From positions 5,724,954-5,788,953 of the forward strand of contig CM021316.1 in NCBI GenBank assembly GCA_010645155.1: a DNA stretch of 64,000 bases, written 5' to 3'. This document shows positions 22,201-33,700 of this stretch, piece after piece. The first letter of the stretch is position 1. Each line of letters begins with the position of its first letter. Source of the stretch: Tigriopus japonicus (lineage: Eukaryota; Arthropoda; Copepoda; Harpacticoida; Harpacticidae). The notes beneath the pieces are model-generated. The model saw only the letters and a program-made list of their open reading frames with translations. It searched no databases and was not told the origin of the DNA. The translations under genes and the position numbers were made by a program.

Positions 22201-25200
22201 TTCTGAAATTTGCTCTCTAAAACTGAGGAACACATAGGATGTGGCAGAAGGAACCGAGGACGAATTTTAGTCCAAAATTTGTGATTGAAACATTTCAAGA
22301 CCGGCTACGGATACTATAACAGATCCCCACCAAGATCCCGCGGCAACTGTCGTGGGTTTCCTCTCAACTGGCAACGCTCGAGGATGGATGCCCATTAATG
22401 ATCGTGACATTCTCATGATGTCTAGATGGCACAAGTGAGTGAATGAATCAAGAGCTCGGAGGCCCCCCTTTACGAACTACATACTACCCCACTATGGCCA
22501 GCAGTTTATGCTTGGTTCGTACGTACACAGTGGTTCTCATTACAATAACCGCCACTGCAGGCCAAACCATCATCCCCAATGGCCTTGCCCGAAATGAATG
22601 AATGGAAGTTGTCGACCGAGTGAATGAGACAGAAAGAAAGAAATATCCAGTCACTCGAAGTTTACTTAGGAAACAGCGGCAAACAGGAGCTAATTTTGAG
22701 CACTCAATGGGTTGTTGGTTCGGGCCAGTCGAAAAATGAATCGAGACTCAAACAAGGAGGAGAAATGTCACCATCATCAGCTTTGTCATCTTCTTTTGCG
22801 CTCAGATGAGCACCGAACACACTTGAACACTTGAGCTTGAATTGAACCAGAACAGCTCTGCAAAGTCGACGACTACGACGTCCATCACATTCAGAGCCAA
22901 GTCCGTTTCCGCTTAAACATCTGTACGAAACTCTTGACAATGGTCCGTCTGATTTGGTTCCCCAAAAACGCATCTTTTAGCCAATCGGATATTGAGGCGC
23001 TAGGTTCAGTCTCTTTTTACTATTTCTAAGGGCAAAAACGTTCTGGGTTTGATTGTCGGTCGGGTGGAAATGGGAGCACTCTTTGCAATCCGAACAAGTA
23101 TAGGACTATTCCAACACGAGTTTCCGGCCATCTTTGATGGAATCAGGCAATTTCTGATAATAGTTATTCCGCTCTTAATCAAGGGGAAGTTGGAAACTTG
23201 GAGAAGAGGGGGGCTCGATGGGGTTGGCCTTGAACCCTTTATATGAACGTAGGTACAATGAAACTTCCAGTTCAGTTCGTCGCCCAGAGATATTCTCCAT
23301 TCAACCGCCTCTTTGTGTTTCAAATACACATAGGGAACTTTTCTCTACATACCCCGAAGGCTACTTAGTTATGATGGCCATTTCCATGCGTCTCTTGATT
23401 CAAAACCAACCATTGAACCAGCTAGCGGTGAGGTGCTCTCATTCAGAGCTCCAGACATTCTCAGACTGGTCGTGTGTTTCACATGAAGAAAAGAGCCCAA
23501 TGAGAACCACGAGATGTTGAAGAAGGAGGAGGAGGCAACAGATGATTATTTCCTTTGGCATGCTTACTACACCGTTGAGGCAAGGGGTCAATCCTAGATC
23601 TCGGAGGCATTGAACGGCCTGGTCAACCCCATGTATTTAACCCCTGCCCTGGATGGTGGCCCCCACTAATTCAGAGCTTTGGGCTCCAAGAACGTGAGTC
23701 TGAACCATTGACCGATAGTTAGTCGACTGGCGGCTGAAGTGAGCCCAGTTTCTACGTACTCGTCGGAATGTTAATGCCTTCTCTCGTTGGTCGTGTCAAA
23801 GTGTTCCTCTGTCTTCACAAGCTCTTTGACTTTGTTGTCTCGCAAACGAGAAAAAGACTACTCTTTGAATGTCAAATTGGGTCGGTTTAGTCGGAGTCTT
23901 GGCTGATTGGCACCAGATCTGAAGGACCTCGAGCGAGACTCGAACCACTCATCATGGACTGCTCGGTAGATTGTAATGACAACTGTTTTGCATGAGGTAG
24001 AGTATGTAATAAAGAAGCCACAACTCCAGGAATGTCGTTGGAGACTTCAACTTACAATGTGTACGTATATATGTAGTCTCCCACGACGGACGGACTTGTT
24101 TGAATGGAAGGCCTGTCTGGTGGTTGGCCGGTGGGTCGGTCGACTGATGTTCATTCTAAATGCACCCGAAACCCTCCAGCAGAGTGGAGGCAACGGTGAT
24201 AAGTCATGGGGGGATTGAGATGGATTTCCGGTGCCAACAAGATCAAGTGGTGGTGCTCATCATCATGTTTATAATGAAGTCGGACCAGGGCCTTGAGTGT
24301 GTGAGTGTACACATGCAGCATTCATTCAGCTCTCTGTCTCTCATTTTCGGGGGCCGGTAGTTCATTTCAGTTAGCTAGTCGAAAAGTGCCCCGGACCTCA
24401 CACTAGGATCGCCATCTTCCTTCTTCTTCTTGTTATAATAATCATCCCACCCTGGCTGGTGGCCCTAGAAGAATTGCTGTCCATTGGCACCATTTAAAGA
24501 TAGAGCAAGTTCATTCCCATCAGAATGGTGGCGGTCGTCGTCGTCATCATCATAACTCCAGAATGAGCTCGGTTGTTTGAAGTGATCATCTCACATCCTG
24601 TCTTGGAAACATTTATCAAAACGTTCGGGTGCTTTGGGCAGATCATAGCACAAGAACATGAGGGTATAAAGTTTGAATGTGCTCTCTTAATGACCTTAAA
24701 CAGAGGGAATTAGAATAGCTCGGCTTTTGTGGTCCATATCACTCGTATCACAAGGGGATATTAACCCCCCACCCAAAAAACCGTCCAATTGTTTCCTACA
24801 GAGAGGTTTCTCGACCAATGCAATTGCCGCCATCACCAAACTGGTGTGAGAACATTGTCAGTCAAAACCACCGAAGAATGTTGTTGGCGTTGCCATGTCG
24901 TCCAATGACTTTGTCCGTGGTTGCGGTGGTGTTTCTTTCACAAAAATGTTGGACAGACTTTCATCAATAGTAGTGTCGGTACATATCTACGTATTTCTGA
25001 GAGGCAACAAGGGAAATACCAAGACAATGCCCCGAGCAATTGGTAGTTGCCTCATGTCAGGGAGACTGCTGTCCAACCATTGTGCGCCACAGCAGCATCA
25101 CTCGCTCAATAAAACCCAAGACACCCTTCACTATTTCTGGACTAGTGTTAGCGGGTTAGTAGTAGCTGGTCGGAGCACCTCGATTTAGACTGAAAACAAC

Positions 25201-26795
25201 GGTTGAAGACGCATGTGCCGGTACCTGTTTGTTGATAACCTGTCCAAATCCCTCAATCCCAATAGGACGACACAAGACACACGAGAAAAAGACACATTGC
25301 ATGCTTGAGAGCACACGAACACTCCCAAGTTTGCGCCAGTCGCTTGTAAAAGGGTCAAAACATGGTTTTGAACCCGAATTACTTGGAAGGAGGGAGTGGT
25401 GAGGAACATTCCATTCTTAATCGTATCCATATCCTCCCGGGAGCTATCTTCAATGCAATGTATAACGTCCTGTGTACGTATGTATACATACTTACACACT
25501 GTCCAAACATGCTGACATTCTTCTCACTCATTGACCATGTCCAAAACCTGAGAATGTTTGGGTTCATGTACAACTTCGAGCTAATCATGTACCTCGAGAA
25601 TGCAATGCTCAAACACTTGCAAATCGGCAATTAAGACGAAGAGTATATTTCGGTCAGTGAATCAGACTCCTCAGGTTTAAATTAAAGAAAGGGATCACGC
25701 TGAGAATCTAGTTTTGCCGTGGGAAATCATAAAGAACGAAGACACATTTCAACAGTTCAAATGCCAGTGAATTGCCGACCCAGAGACTGAGAAATGAGCA
25801 ATAAGCATCATCGTCTTGGTAGGTATGGCAAGAGTGACCGACTGCCTGCTACTTTAAGTACAACAGAGATTATCCTGAGGTATTTCGAAACTATTTTGGA
25901 ACAGTTTAACCTCCTCAGATTCGTCATAATCTGCTTTTAGTCTGGTCCCAAGGATGGATGGCATGTACAACAAACAGGAACGCGTTCAATACTACTGTTG
26001 GACACACAGCCCTAGGTACTGAAGGTTTTAGTGGGACAAAAAGCATGTTTTGCACAGAAGCTTATCGTTTGGATACACACATCCACATTCGCATTGACAA
26101 AGTCTATTTGCAGTTTTTTGCCGTCTCGAATCCGACCCTCTCTCTTTCTCTTTTAGTGTGTTCTCCGGCCATTTTGGATTTTCCGATAAAAAGAGGTGAA
26201 ATAAAAATCATCCGGCCTTGAATAGAGAAGTCTGTTTGACGATCAAATTCCCCTTTTGGACGCCTAAAAAACGTCTCCTGAAGTATGTAACGATCAACGC
26301 TTCCAAGTTTTGGTGCCAATTCATGTCCCATTGTGCATGTCACTTGATTGCCGTATATCAAGTAACAGGGCGACATTTTTTCCTCCATAGTTCACAATTA
26401 CCCTTCAATACAGAAGAATATGGATCGTAAGCCGAAGCTGGCTTAGCAATAAGAACGAAAAGGGGATCGCAATACGCATTTTTGCTCATCATGTTCCTCT
26501 CCTTTGAGCCCCGAGGGCTCCTTTCAGTCTATAAAAGGATTGTAGGGCAAACCTTTTCATCGGGTATCACCACCAGCAATATTAATGATTCTAGGATGGA
26601 AAAACCTGCTAATGTTCGAAGATCTCAACGATTCTGCTCCAGATCCACCCGAATGAGTTGCCATTCCATCTGCTTTCCGTGGATCCGTCGTCTATCATAC
26701 TTTAGGTCCGAATCCCCCTTGTGAGCTAAATACCCGAATCAATGGAACTGGATCAAATGTTTATTTTTGATCTCGGACTCGCTACCAACCTCTCA

Positions 26796-27065
26796 TTACC
26801 CGACCGAACTATGGGGCGAACCATGAACCATTCGTTTCCTTTGTATCCGAACTTGGGTGTTTTTGTACTCAAGGTTTGAGATGTCCTTGAGAAACTCAGG
26901 TAAGTTCTGCTTACCATCTGCTACGATTTCACTCGTCTGCCACACATGAACAAGGTTCATATGAAGGGCAGCACTCGGGAAGAACCTCTTTAAGTATGAT
27001 GCAATACCATCGCACATACGAATTTTCGATCCCTCAACTTTCAGACGTCGGACTTTCGAGGCCAA
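26796..27065 (-). other. Unassigned open frame with protein-like codon use
   Basis: About 90 codons are open on the minus strand, and the frame extends a little further upstream without an ATG. Composition is mixed and charged, with no low-complexity runs, and codon choice resembles the real exons here. A donor-like G|GTAAGC lies inside it, so it could be an exon of an unrecognised gene. No domain is recognised and no partner exon was found. A chance frame is the simplest alternative. Confidence 0.15.
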
Positions 27066-27163
27066 TCCTAATGATGGCGAGGCTCTTTAAATCCAGACAT
27101 GAGCTGACATTCTCACCTTGCAGCACCCCCTCAAACGGAGTTGAGACAGTCAAGATGGTCGGC

Positions 27164-27210
27164 GGAGAAGAAGAAGGAGGAGGAGGAGAAGAAGAAGAAG
27201 AAGGAGAAGG
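27164..27210 (+). repeat. 47-nt uninterrupted polypurine tract
   Basis: Only A and G occur for 47 nt, built from GGA, GAA and AGG triplets. Such polypurine/polypyrimidine runs can form triplex DNA and are mutation-prone. A second purine-rich (GA)n run lies 450 bp downstream at 27656-27689. Confidence 0.85.
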
Positions 27211-27335
27211 TGGTGGGAGATTTAAAGCCGAACCCAACAGCTGCTCTCTGTACTTCTAGCAAAGGATTCTGTCTTTCCGTTAAAGCATTGGAATTTCAGG
27301 CGATCTTGTTCTCCGTTTGATCAGATCTAGTATTG

Positions 27336-27455
27336 AGGCTCGTGATGATAAAGTGGTAAACCAACAGATCCAGGATTTAAATTTTGACGACGAGAGGTCC
27401 TGATAACCGGTTAGGAGCAGGTGCTGCCCGATTTGTGTCGGATAAAATAAAACAA
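27336..27455 (+). other. Possible decayed tRNA-derived SINE
   Basis: An A-box-like TGATAAAGTGG lies at 27346-27356. A B-box-like GGATTTAAATTT follows at 27373-27384; it differs from GGGTTCAAATCC mainly by C-to-T or G-to-A transitions. Downstream is a GC-richer body containing ccgatttgtgtcgg and an A-rich end (ataaaataaaac). The A-to-B gap (about 17 nt) is shorter than in intact tRNAs, so the head would need a deletion. Suggestive only. Confidence 0.22.
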
Positions 27456-28657
27456 CACCACACCATCACCCCTTTGTCTCAAGGATTTTTGTGAATTGAG
27501 TTACCCAATGGAAAGAGAGACAGAGAGCGAGCTGAATTGTCATCAAAAAATAAATACCTCACTCCATGTCCCTGGCCATGCTGTATGTAGTACCATTGTC
27601 GTGTTGTTGATGGGTTGGCATTAGCTCCATCCTCACTCAAGTTCCTCTGGCTGAGCAAAAGAGAAAGAGAGAGAGAGAGAGAGAAGGAGCGAGTGCTTTG
27701 GTTGCTTACTCATGGGCAGCAGATGAACTCAATGACGAGGAGAACGACAACGACGATGAACGACAAAGCTTTTGAAATTGCCTTGAGGTGACACCTGGCA
27801 TTGACATTGCACAGAGTGTCGCTCTCGACTTGAACTCAATGGTCCCAGAATCAACCAACCTCACTGTGCAGATCCTAGAACCATAGAAAATGGAATGGGC
27901 ACGAGTCTTTTTTGGGGCAGATGAAATCTCAGTGGAAAGCCTTCTACACACCAGTCAACCAACCAGCTAGTCAAATCAAACTCAAGCAGCGTGAGCACGA
28001 CAACTCCGAGCTGATGAGTATTCTGGATCACCAATTCAACTTTCTAGCTCGTTGATTTCAAACTGATGATGGTAAACGATGCAAATCATCACTCCACAAT
28101 CAAACGGAATTTATTAACCCCTTGGGACTTTGCATATGTACTGACTCTAAAGGACATTTTTTTTTAAATTCATTCTGGCTTCTCTTGAGATAAGAACAGG
28201 GTTCAACTTGCCATTTCTTTGGGCCAAGGTGGTCACGAATGTCAATTTTGCCATGGGGAGAAGCATGTGAATGTTGACAGACTTGGTATTGAAGAGGAAG
28301 TGGCCAAGGGAGCGTTGTCAGATGAGCCATTTCAAAGCCTTTGTTTCGCTAACAGTTTTTAAAAGCTTCAAAAACCTAAGTTGTTTAGACAGGATGTGGT
28401 CGTCATGTGAGCGAAGGACATCCTCGCCAGAGTCCATGTGTTTGCCCCAGCTGCTCGAAACTGGGACAAGATGTGGAATTGATCAGGATTGTTGATTCCT
28501 TCATCTCTAATGTACGTAGTACTAGTGGCAACTAACGAAGATGAGAGTGATGTGGCCACTACTGCGATGCTTATCATAAGGGAGAATCGTTTGTCGTCTC
28601 TCATGGGAACTAGATCAATAATCAAAAATAGCAATGCTTCAATGGATAATCACAATC

Positions 28658-28663
28658 TTTATT
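28658..28663 (-). promoter_or_regulatory. Poly(A) signal of the minus-strand cyclin D
   Basis: TTTATT on the plus strand gives AATAAA on the minus strand, 394 nt beyond the cyclin TAA. It is the clearest signal noted downstream and gives a 3' UTR of ordinary length. Confidence 0.5.
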
Positions 28664-29056
28664 TCAATTCTATTTGGTTTTTCTTGGATAAGAATCAGGT
28701 ACATAACAATTAATATAATACGCATGAAGGAAACGAGCCAAAGGTAAGTTTACCCCTGGAGTTATTCAGTACGTAGAACAAATACAACAACGTTGAGATA
28801 AGAGCACAAAACATCTTGCAAACGCACGAGATTTTGAATTAGGCGACTTCCAAAATTGATAAGGAATTCATGACGAGATCCAAGCCCATGAAATATAGAA
28901 ATACTGTCTGTAACTGGATGAATATGGGGTCCAAAAGAAGAACAATTATTCAATTGGAGTAAAAGGTGGAGAATCATGAGGGCAAATATGACTAACGGCT
29001 GCAAGACACTTAGTTGTCGGTTGGCTTTTTGATTGAAAATTGCGGTTCTCATCGCC

Positions 29057-30178
29057 TTAAAAGACACAGGTCGAGGAAATCTCCATGATATCTGTTGGTG
29101 TTGTGGAGTGTTGGTAGTATCCTGGTTGTTGAGGGATAATTTTGGTTGAGGAATGAGTTGATTGTTGGTTCGGTGCGACCGCTGGAGTCGAATTGGTGGG
29201 TTGGAAGCTGACTCCAGACATGCTGAGACTGATGGAGATTTCAACTTTGTCCATACATTCTTGAATAGCGTTCTGTAAAATCAAATAATCATACCAATGA
29301 ACAACATGAACCTAACATGGAACAAGGACAGATGAATCACCCACCTTTTGTACACCGGTTAGACCTTGCAGTTTGGCCAACATGTCGTCTAAACCTTTGG
29401 CGTTCAGTCCTCGAAGAGCCGATGCTAGACATGCCACAGCGATGACAGCGGGGCTGGTTTGACAAAATACATGCTCAGTGGCAGCCAAGGCCACAAAGGT
29501 CTCGGAATGACGACGGACCGTCTCAATTTGGAACTTGGGATCAAACTCCAGTGTTCGGAGAAGGTGGTCCAATATACTGTAGGGCGTGACAGCTGACAGA
29601 TCCCAGTTGAGAACATCGAGAACCAAGAGCTCCCATTGCTGCAATAAGAAATGAAGGTATTTAACATCGTCTCATAGGAGTAGTGAAGGTCAAACACTGG
29701 CAATGGCATTAGGATCAGCTGGGACACTTACCGTGATCTCATAGGTGGAAATACTGTTGTCGGTGTAGATGACCAGATTTTCGGCCGGAAGTGGATTAGT
29801 TTCTTTGAATTTGGAGGCCAAGAAGAGACACACACTGGCCAACAATTGGAACTGATGTTTCTGTAGGGAGAGCTGACTTAGGAATCGATCCATGTAATTG
29901 ATGGCCAACGAAAACACCTCGGGATGACACTGTTGCTCTTCGCAGACCTCGAGCATCCAATCCGAGACAATCTTCCGCATATGGGGTTTAATTTCACTTT
30001 GCACTGTGTTGAAATAGTTGATGATTCCGTGTCGAGAATCATGTTGACGATTAAGAATGTTTTCAAGGACTCTCCGATCCTTAAGAAGCACCTGGTCCTC
30101 GTAAGACCTACTATCGGTCAACACTATGGACTCATGGCAATGCAATTCACCTTCAGCGGTGGCAAATAGATCATCCAT
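29057..30178 (-). CDS. CCND: G1/S-specific cyclin D (TPTD-degron copy), 3 exons
   Basis: Exons 30178-29732, 29638-29345 and 29272-29057 join to 318 codons plus TAA. Introns of 93 and 72 bp are GT-AG and phase 0. D-type cyclins activate CDK4/6, which phosphorylates Rb in the nucleus to start S phase. LxCxE, the Rb-binding motif, is at 12-16 (LHCHE). The first cyclin fold contains MRKIVSDWMLEVCEEQ at 67-82 and NYMDRFLS at 94-101, close to vertebrate cyclin D1, with the CDK-contact ASKFKET at 121-127. The second fold begins QWELLVLDVLNWDL at 150. The C-terminus has TTPTDIMEI at 304-312, matching the D1 degron around Thr286 that controls turnover. The ATG at 30178 has A at -3, G at +4 and an in-frame TAA upstream. 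Length is near the usual 290-330. Family assignment is very secure; orthology to a specific vertebrate D1/D2/D3 is not implied. Confidence 0.96.
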
Positions 30179-30366
30179 GATGTTCTGATCTGATATGTCT
30201 TTCGGTTAGTTGAAAATCTTTCCAAGTCTTTAAATGCTTTTGGGGAGCGTAATTCTTCACGTCTTCAATGCTTGCACACAGTTGGGACACTGAGAGCAGG
30301 CTGGTTCTGTCGCTCCGATCTCTGGACAACCCTGGAGAAGGAGAGGGAAGGCAACAGTCAAGCTAG

Positions 30367-30789
30367 TCACTCAGTGAAGGCAGTGAAGTAAATGACGACA
30401 GTGAGGGGAGCAACACCAAGTTGCCATCCGACTACCACAACCCTCCAACAGGCAAGCTTGGGTGTACGGCTAACGTCCTCAAAGTGACGGTGTTTCCAAG
30501 GGATTTCAGCGGCCACTCGTTTGACCCACGAGCGACCTTCAGTGATCCTTGCCTGCTTGCTTCTCTTTCTCCCGCCACCATCACCACTACCATTATGATG
30601 ATGATCATCATCCTCAGAGTCTGGATGGAGGGTTGCGCAACACATGGCCGACGTCGTCTGAAAGCAGCGAGTGTCCTGAGAGATATCTTTGGATCGGCGA
30701 TAACTCGGCGTGTGCGCAGATCCGATGTCAACGGCGCTTTCCTCCTCGAAACGCGGTTCGCAACTTAACTCGCTGTCTCCCAATTTCAA
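30367..30789 (-). other. Open frame in the cyclin D leader region (possible uORF or alternative exon)
   Basis: A 140-codon frame on the cyclin strand ends 189 nt upstream of the cyclin ATG. It opens right after a TAA, and its first ATG is at 30645, leaving 92 codons. The ATG-started part is acidic and His/Gly-rich, then Lys/Arg-rich (SEDDDHHH at about 10, RKRSK at about 26), partly encoded by a GAT/CAT repeat, and ends hydrophobic. It could be a long upstream ORF in the 5' leader, an alternative N-terminal exon, or chance in GC-rich promoter DNA. It has no recognised domain. Confidence 0.2.
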
Positions 30790-33700
30790 GCCTTAACCCA
30801 AAGATGGCATTACGATCGGGGTATAGAATATTTAAAGAAAAGACTACTGAATAGCTATTCCATCTCGAAAAGCATTAACCCGGATCATGTAGAGTTGGAG
30901 TTCTTTAGACTTTTAGTGGAACCTAATCTGACCAAAATATTCAACGGCAATTGGTTCACCGAAAGCTCGTTAGTCCACCTTCTCAATTTTCGGGACTAAT
31001 CTCGAAGTGGAATTTGTAATCCAAAACGAAGGTGTCAATCTAGTTTCATTCATGAACTGATGCTCTTCTCCTATCCCACTTGAGGTAAAGGGAGCGAGAG
31101 ATTTGTTGAAACAAAGTGTAACCCGATCTATCATCTTGAAGCAACAACACGTGAATCCTCTTGGAAAACGAAGGGTTTTAAATGCTCTTGTTGCCTCTGC
31201 TCATCATCCGCCTCCGCCTGCCCTTCATGTTCTTCTTTCTCCTCGATTTGTTTGCATGACCATGCACTAGCACCAATTATTGAGTCTTATCTGTCGTCTT
31301 GCCGCTTTCCACTCGAACCGTTTCAGAGCATCGAACTAAACTACATTTGAAGAACCACAGGGTGCGCAACGCAACAGGGAACACTGAGCGGGTAAACAAA
31401 AGTAGCTGGCAACCAATCGCTTGTGCAAATGAAGATCGCTAGGTCTTTGACAACAAACATCGTTCCGTACATCATTCAGCGGGTACATTCTTGTGTAGGA
31501 AAAAACATGAAAGAGAGCAACAGAGATAGGAAATCAAAAATGGATCAAACATATCACTTCAAGCGTGCAAATCGAACTTGGAGGAGGGACGACGATATTA
31601 TTATGTTGTTCCCAATTGGAAAGTAGGTTAGGCAAAGAAAAGTGAAAAGATTCCTTAGTGAGTGACTGACTAGCCTCGTTCAGAATGATTCCTTATGTCT
31701 GTTTGATATCACATTCACACGTTTGTTTCAAAACATTGGAGACCGGGACAGGCCTCGGGGGAAGGAGGGGATGAATGAGGCATATCAAAGATCAACAAGG
31801 AAGTAACCTTGACCTGACACATTCGAATGACGAATGTGGAACAATCTTTCAATGAAGGCATGAACTTTGTAAGACTTTGTATTCTGTCAAAAGGAAGGAA
31901 TAGCAGTTGAATGGCTTCGAGGAAGTCGCGGGTTGATATACGTCGTTTTTTCTGGCTGATTCCAACTCACCAATTTCCAATGGGTTGCGTGTGTAGACCC
32001 CAAACCTGACTTTTAGGCTTTCACGCAAGAATGGATCGAGAAGAAGAGGTTTTTCTTCCAAATTAGCGCAAAATCATCCAACTTCACCCGGATGAACCCG
32101 ACCGAGTCGACTCTTTGATGCTTGAAGCACGTCAATCTCGACTCAACCTCGGGTCATTCATTCATTCTTTCTTTCTTGAAACCTTTTTACGTTTGCTGGG
32201 TGAACTCGAAAGGAGCTCAGAGTCAATCAGATGTGAATTATTTTCGAATCCATTAATTTGATTCATCTGGGTGATGGCAACCAACAGTGTATGTGAAGAA
32301 ACACCGTACAACACTCCCCCTACAACGCAATGGGGTTCCACAGGGAACCACAGTAACCTCGGGTGGGTAGGTAGTACGATGAATTGCCACTGGATTAATA
32401 CGAGCTCTTCTTTGGCGACGAAGACGAATGATCAGGACCTCCTTCCACTACTTCATTCCCTGCCTGACAAAGGTCCCTCCGCTTGACTGCTCTGACCTTG
32501 GGGGTCAGGGTTAATTACGTGGATCGCCACTTTTCTGTTGAGTTATAATTGAACGTGTGTATATGCAGTTGATTATCACATGGCCAGAATCAGCCTTTCA
32601 AAGAGTTCCGATGGCGGGAGATGCTTCTATTCTAGCACCTGCTCGCCGCATCCTCTTACTTAGAGCTTTTTGGGGTCGCTCTTCTTTTCAAATGTTCATG
32701 ATTAAGAGGATTGAGACTTTTCTGTGACTCATCTGTGGGAGTCATAGATGTCAAAAAATATGGACGAAAATGTCAGAGAAATCAATTTGATTCCCAATCA
32801 AATGAGTTTGCTCAGAGCTTGCATGCTTTCAAATAATTCTTCTTCTTTATTGTTAACACCTTTAAAACGAGTGCTAGGAATCTTAGTTCTGACAAAACTT
32901 GACGCTTTCCATCGTTGAACGACATTTTAAAACAGCTGCGAACACGCTCTCTTTACTTGGAAAATTGTTGACGGTGTGGCCCCATTTTAATGGTTGACTT
33001 GGAAAATAATCAATGAGGAGGATGAGCACGAGAGAACCGGGTATGTCCCATTCTTCTTTCATTTTAGATCACTTCAAAAGCCAAAACTACTGCCAAGACT
33101 TCGTAACAAACTCATAGAAACAGATGAGGATGACATAAAAATGAACTGAGATTTATCTTTTACAAAAGGGAAAACTTCAGGGCTAAACAAAAATCTCCAA
33201 GAACTTCTGTTTGAAGAAGAGCAACCCATTATTCCCCAGATTTCAAGTGGCCCTGAGGATATCTCCGTAGCATGGCAAGTATCAGCCTGTTTTCAGAAGC
33301 TGGGTAGAGGAAAAAGTATGAATTCGAAGTCGACTTCCCTGCAGCCAGAACTACCAACTCCAGCTGGCAGATATGCTTTTCATGACGAGGGTGGTCAATT
33401 GAAGGAGGGCTGTCTTCCCCTCAAGTCCAGAGAGACCATTTGACCACCCCCATTATCAACGTGCAACAACGGGTGTTGAAAGTGTCTGCTCTTCTCAATG
33501 TCAAAGTGTCTCTGGCATCCCTTGGAACTCCTCCTTGTGGGATGAAGGGAACATCAATTTGGCCTAATGGGACAAACTCAATGACAAAATGAACCATTTG
33601 GAGGTCTGTAAAAATCTCGTTTAACTACTTACTCCATCATTTGCACCTCAATTTTTCTCTCTTAAAAGTCAATTTAGTGTTCACGGCTGTACAAGAGTAG

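Larger units (their letters stand above)
13300..28650. other. Gene-poor block with simple repeats
   Basis: About 15 kb in which I recognise no protein gene. Simple repeats include (GGAT)n at 15043-15061, (ATC)n at 18231-18251, (GTC)n at 20803-20822, (TCG)/(TCA) at 24534-24554, a polypurine run at 27164-27210 and (GA)n at 27664-27684. Open frames reach 157 codons (17671-18144, +), near the chance maximum for this length and composition. A short minus-strand frame (17830-17700, reading ...YEKWKKNRAPIEL...) and the frame at 26796-27065 look somewhat protein-like but have no identifiable family. Small exons of an unrecognised gene could be present. Confidence 0.45.

Noticed and set aside
23930..23960. 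GGTTCGAGTCT on the minus strand, resembling a tRNA B-box
   Set aside because: The T-stem fails to pair and no A-box is present.
29690..29731. Extension of cyclin exon 1 (VSVPADPNAIASV) past 29732
   Set aside because: The sequence at 29731 is gtaagt, a consensus donor; the extension is intron read-through ending in a stop.
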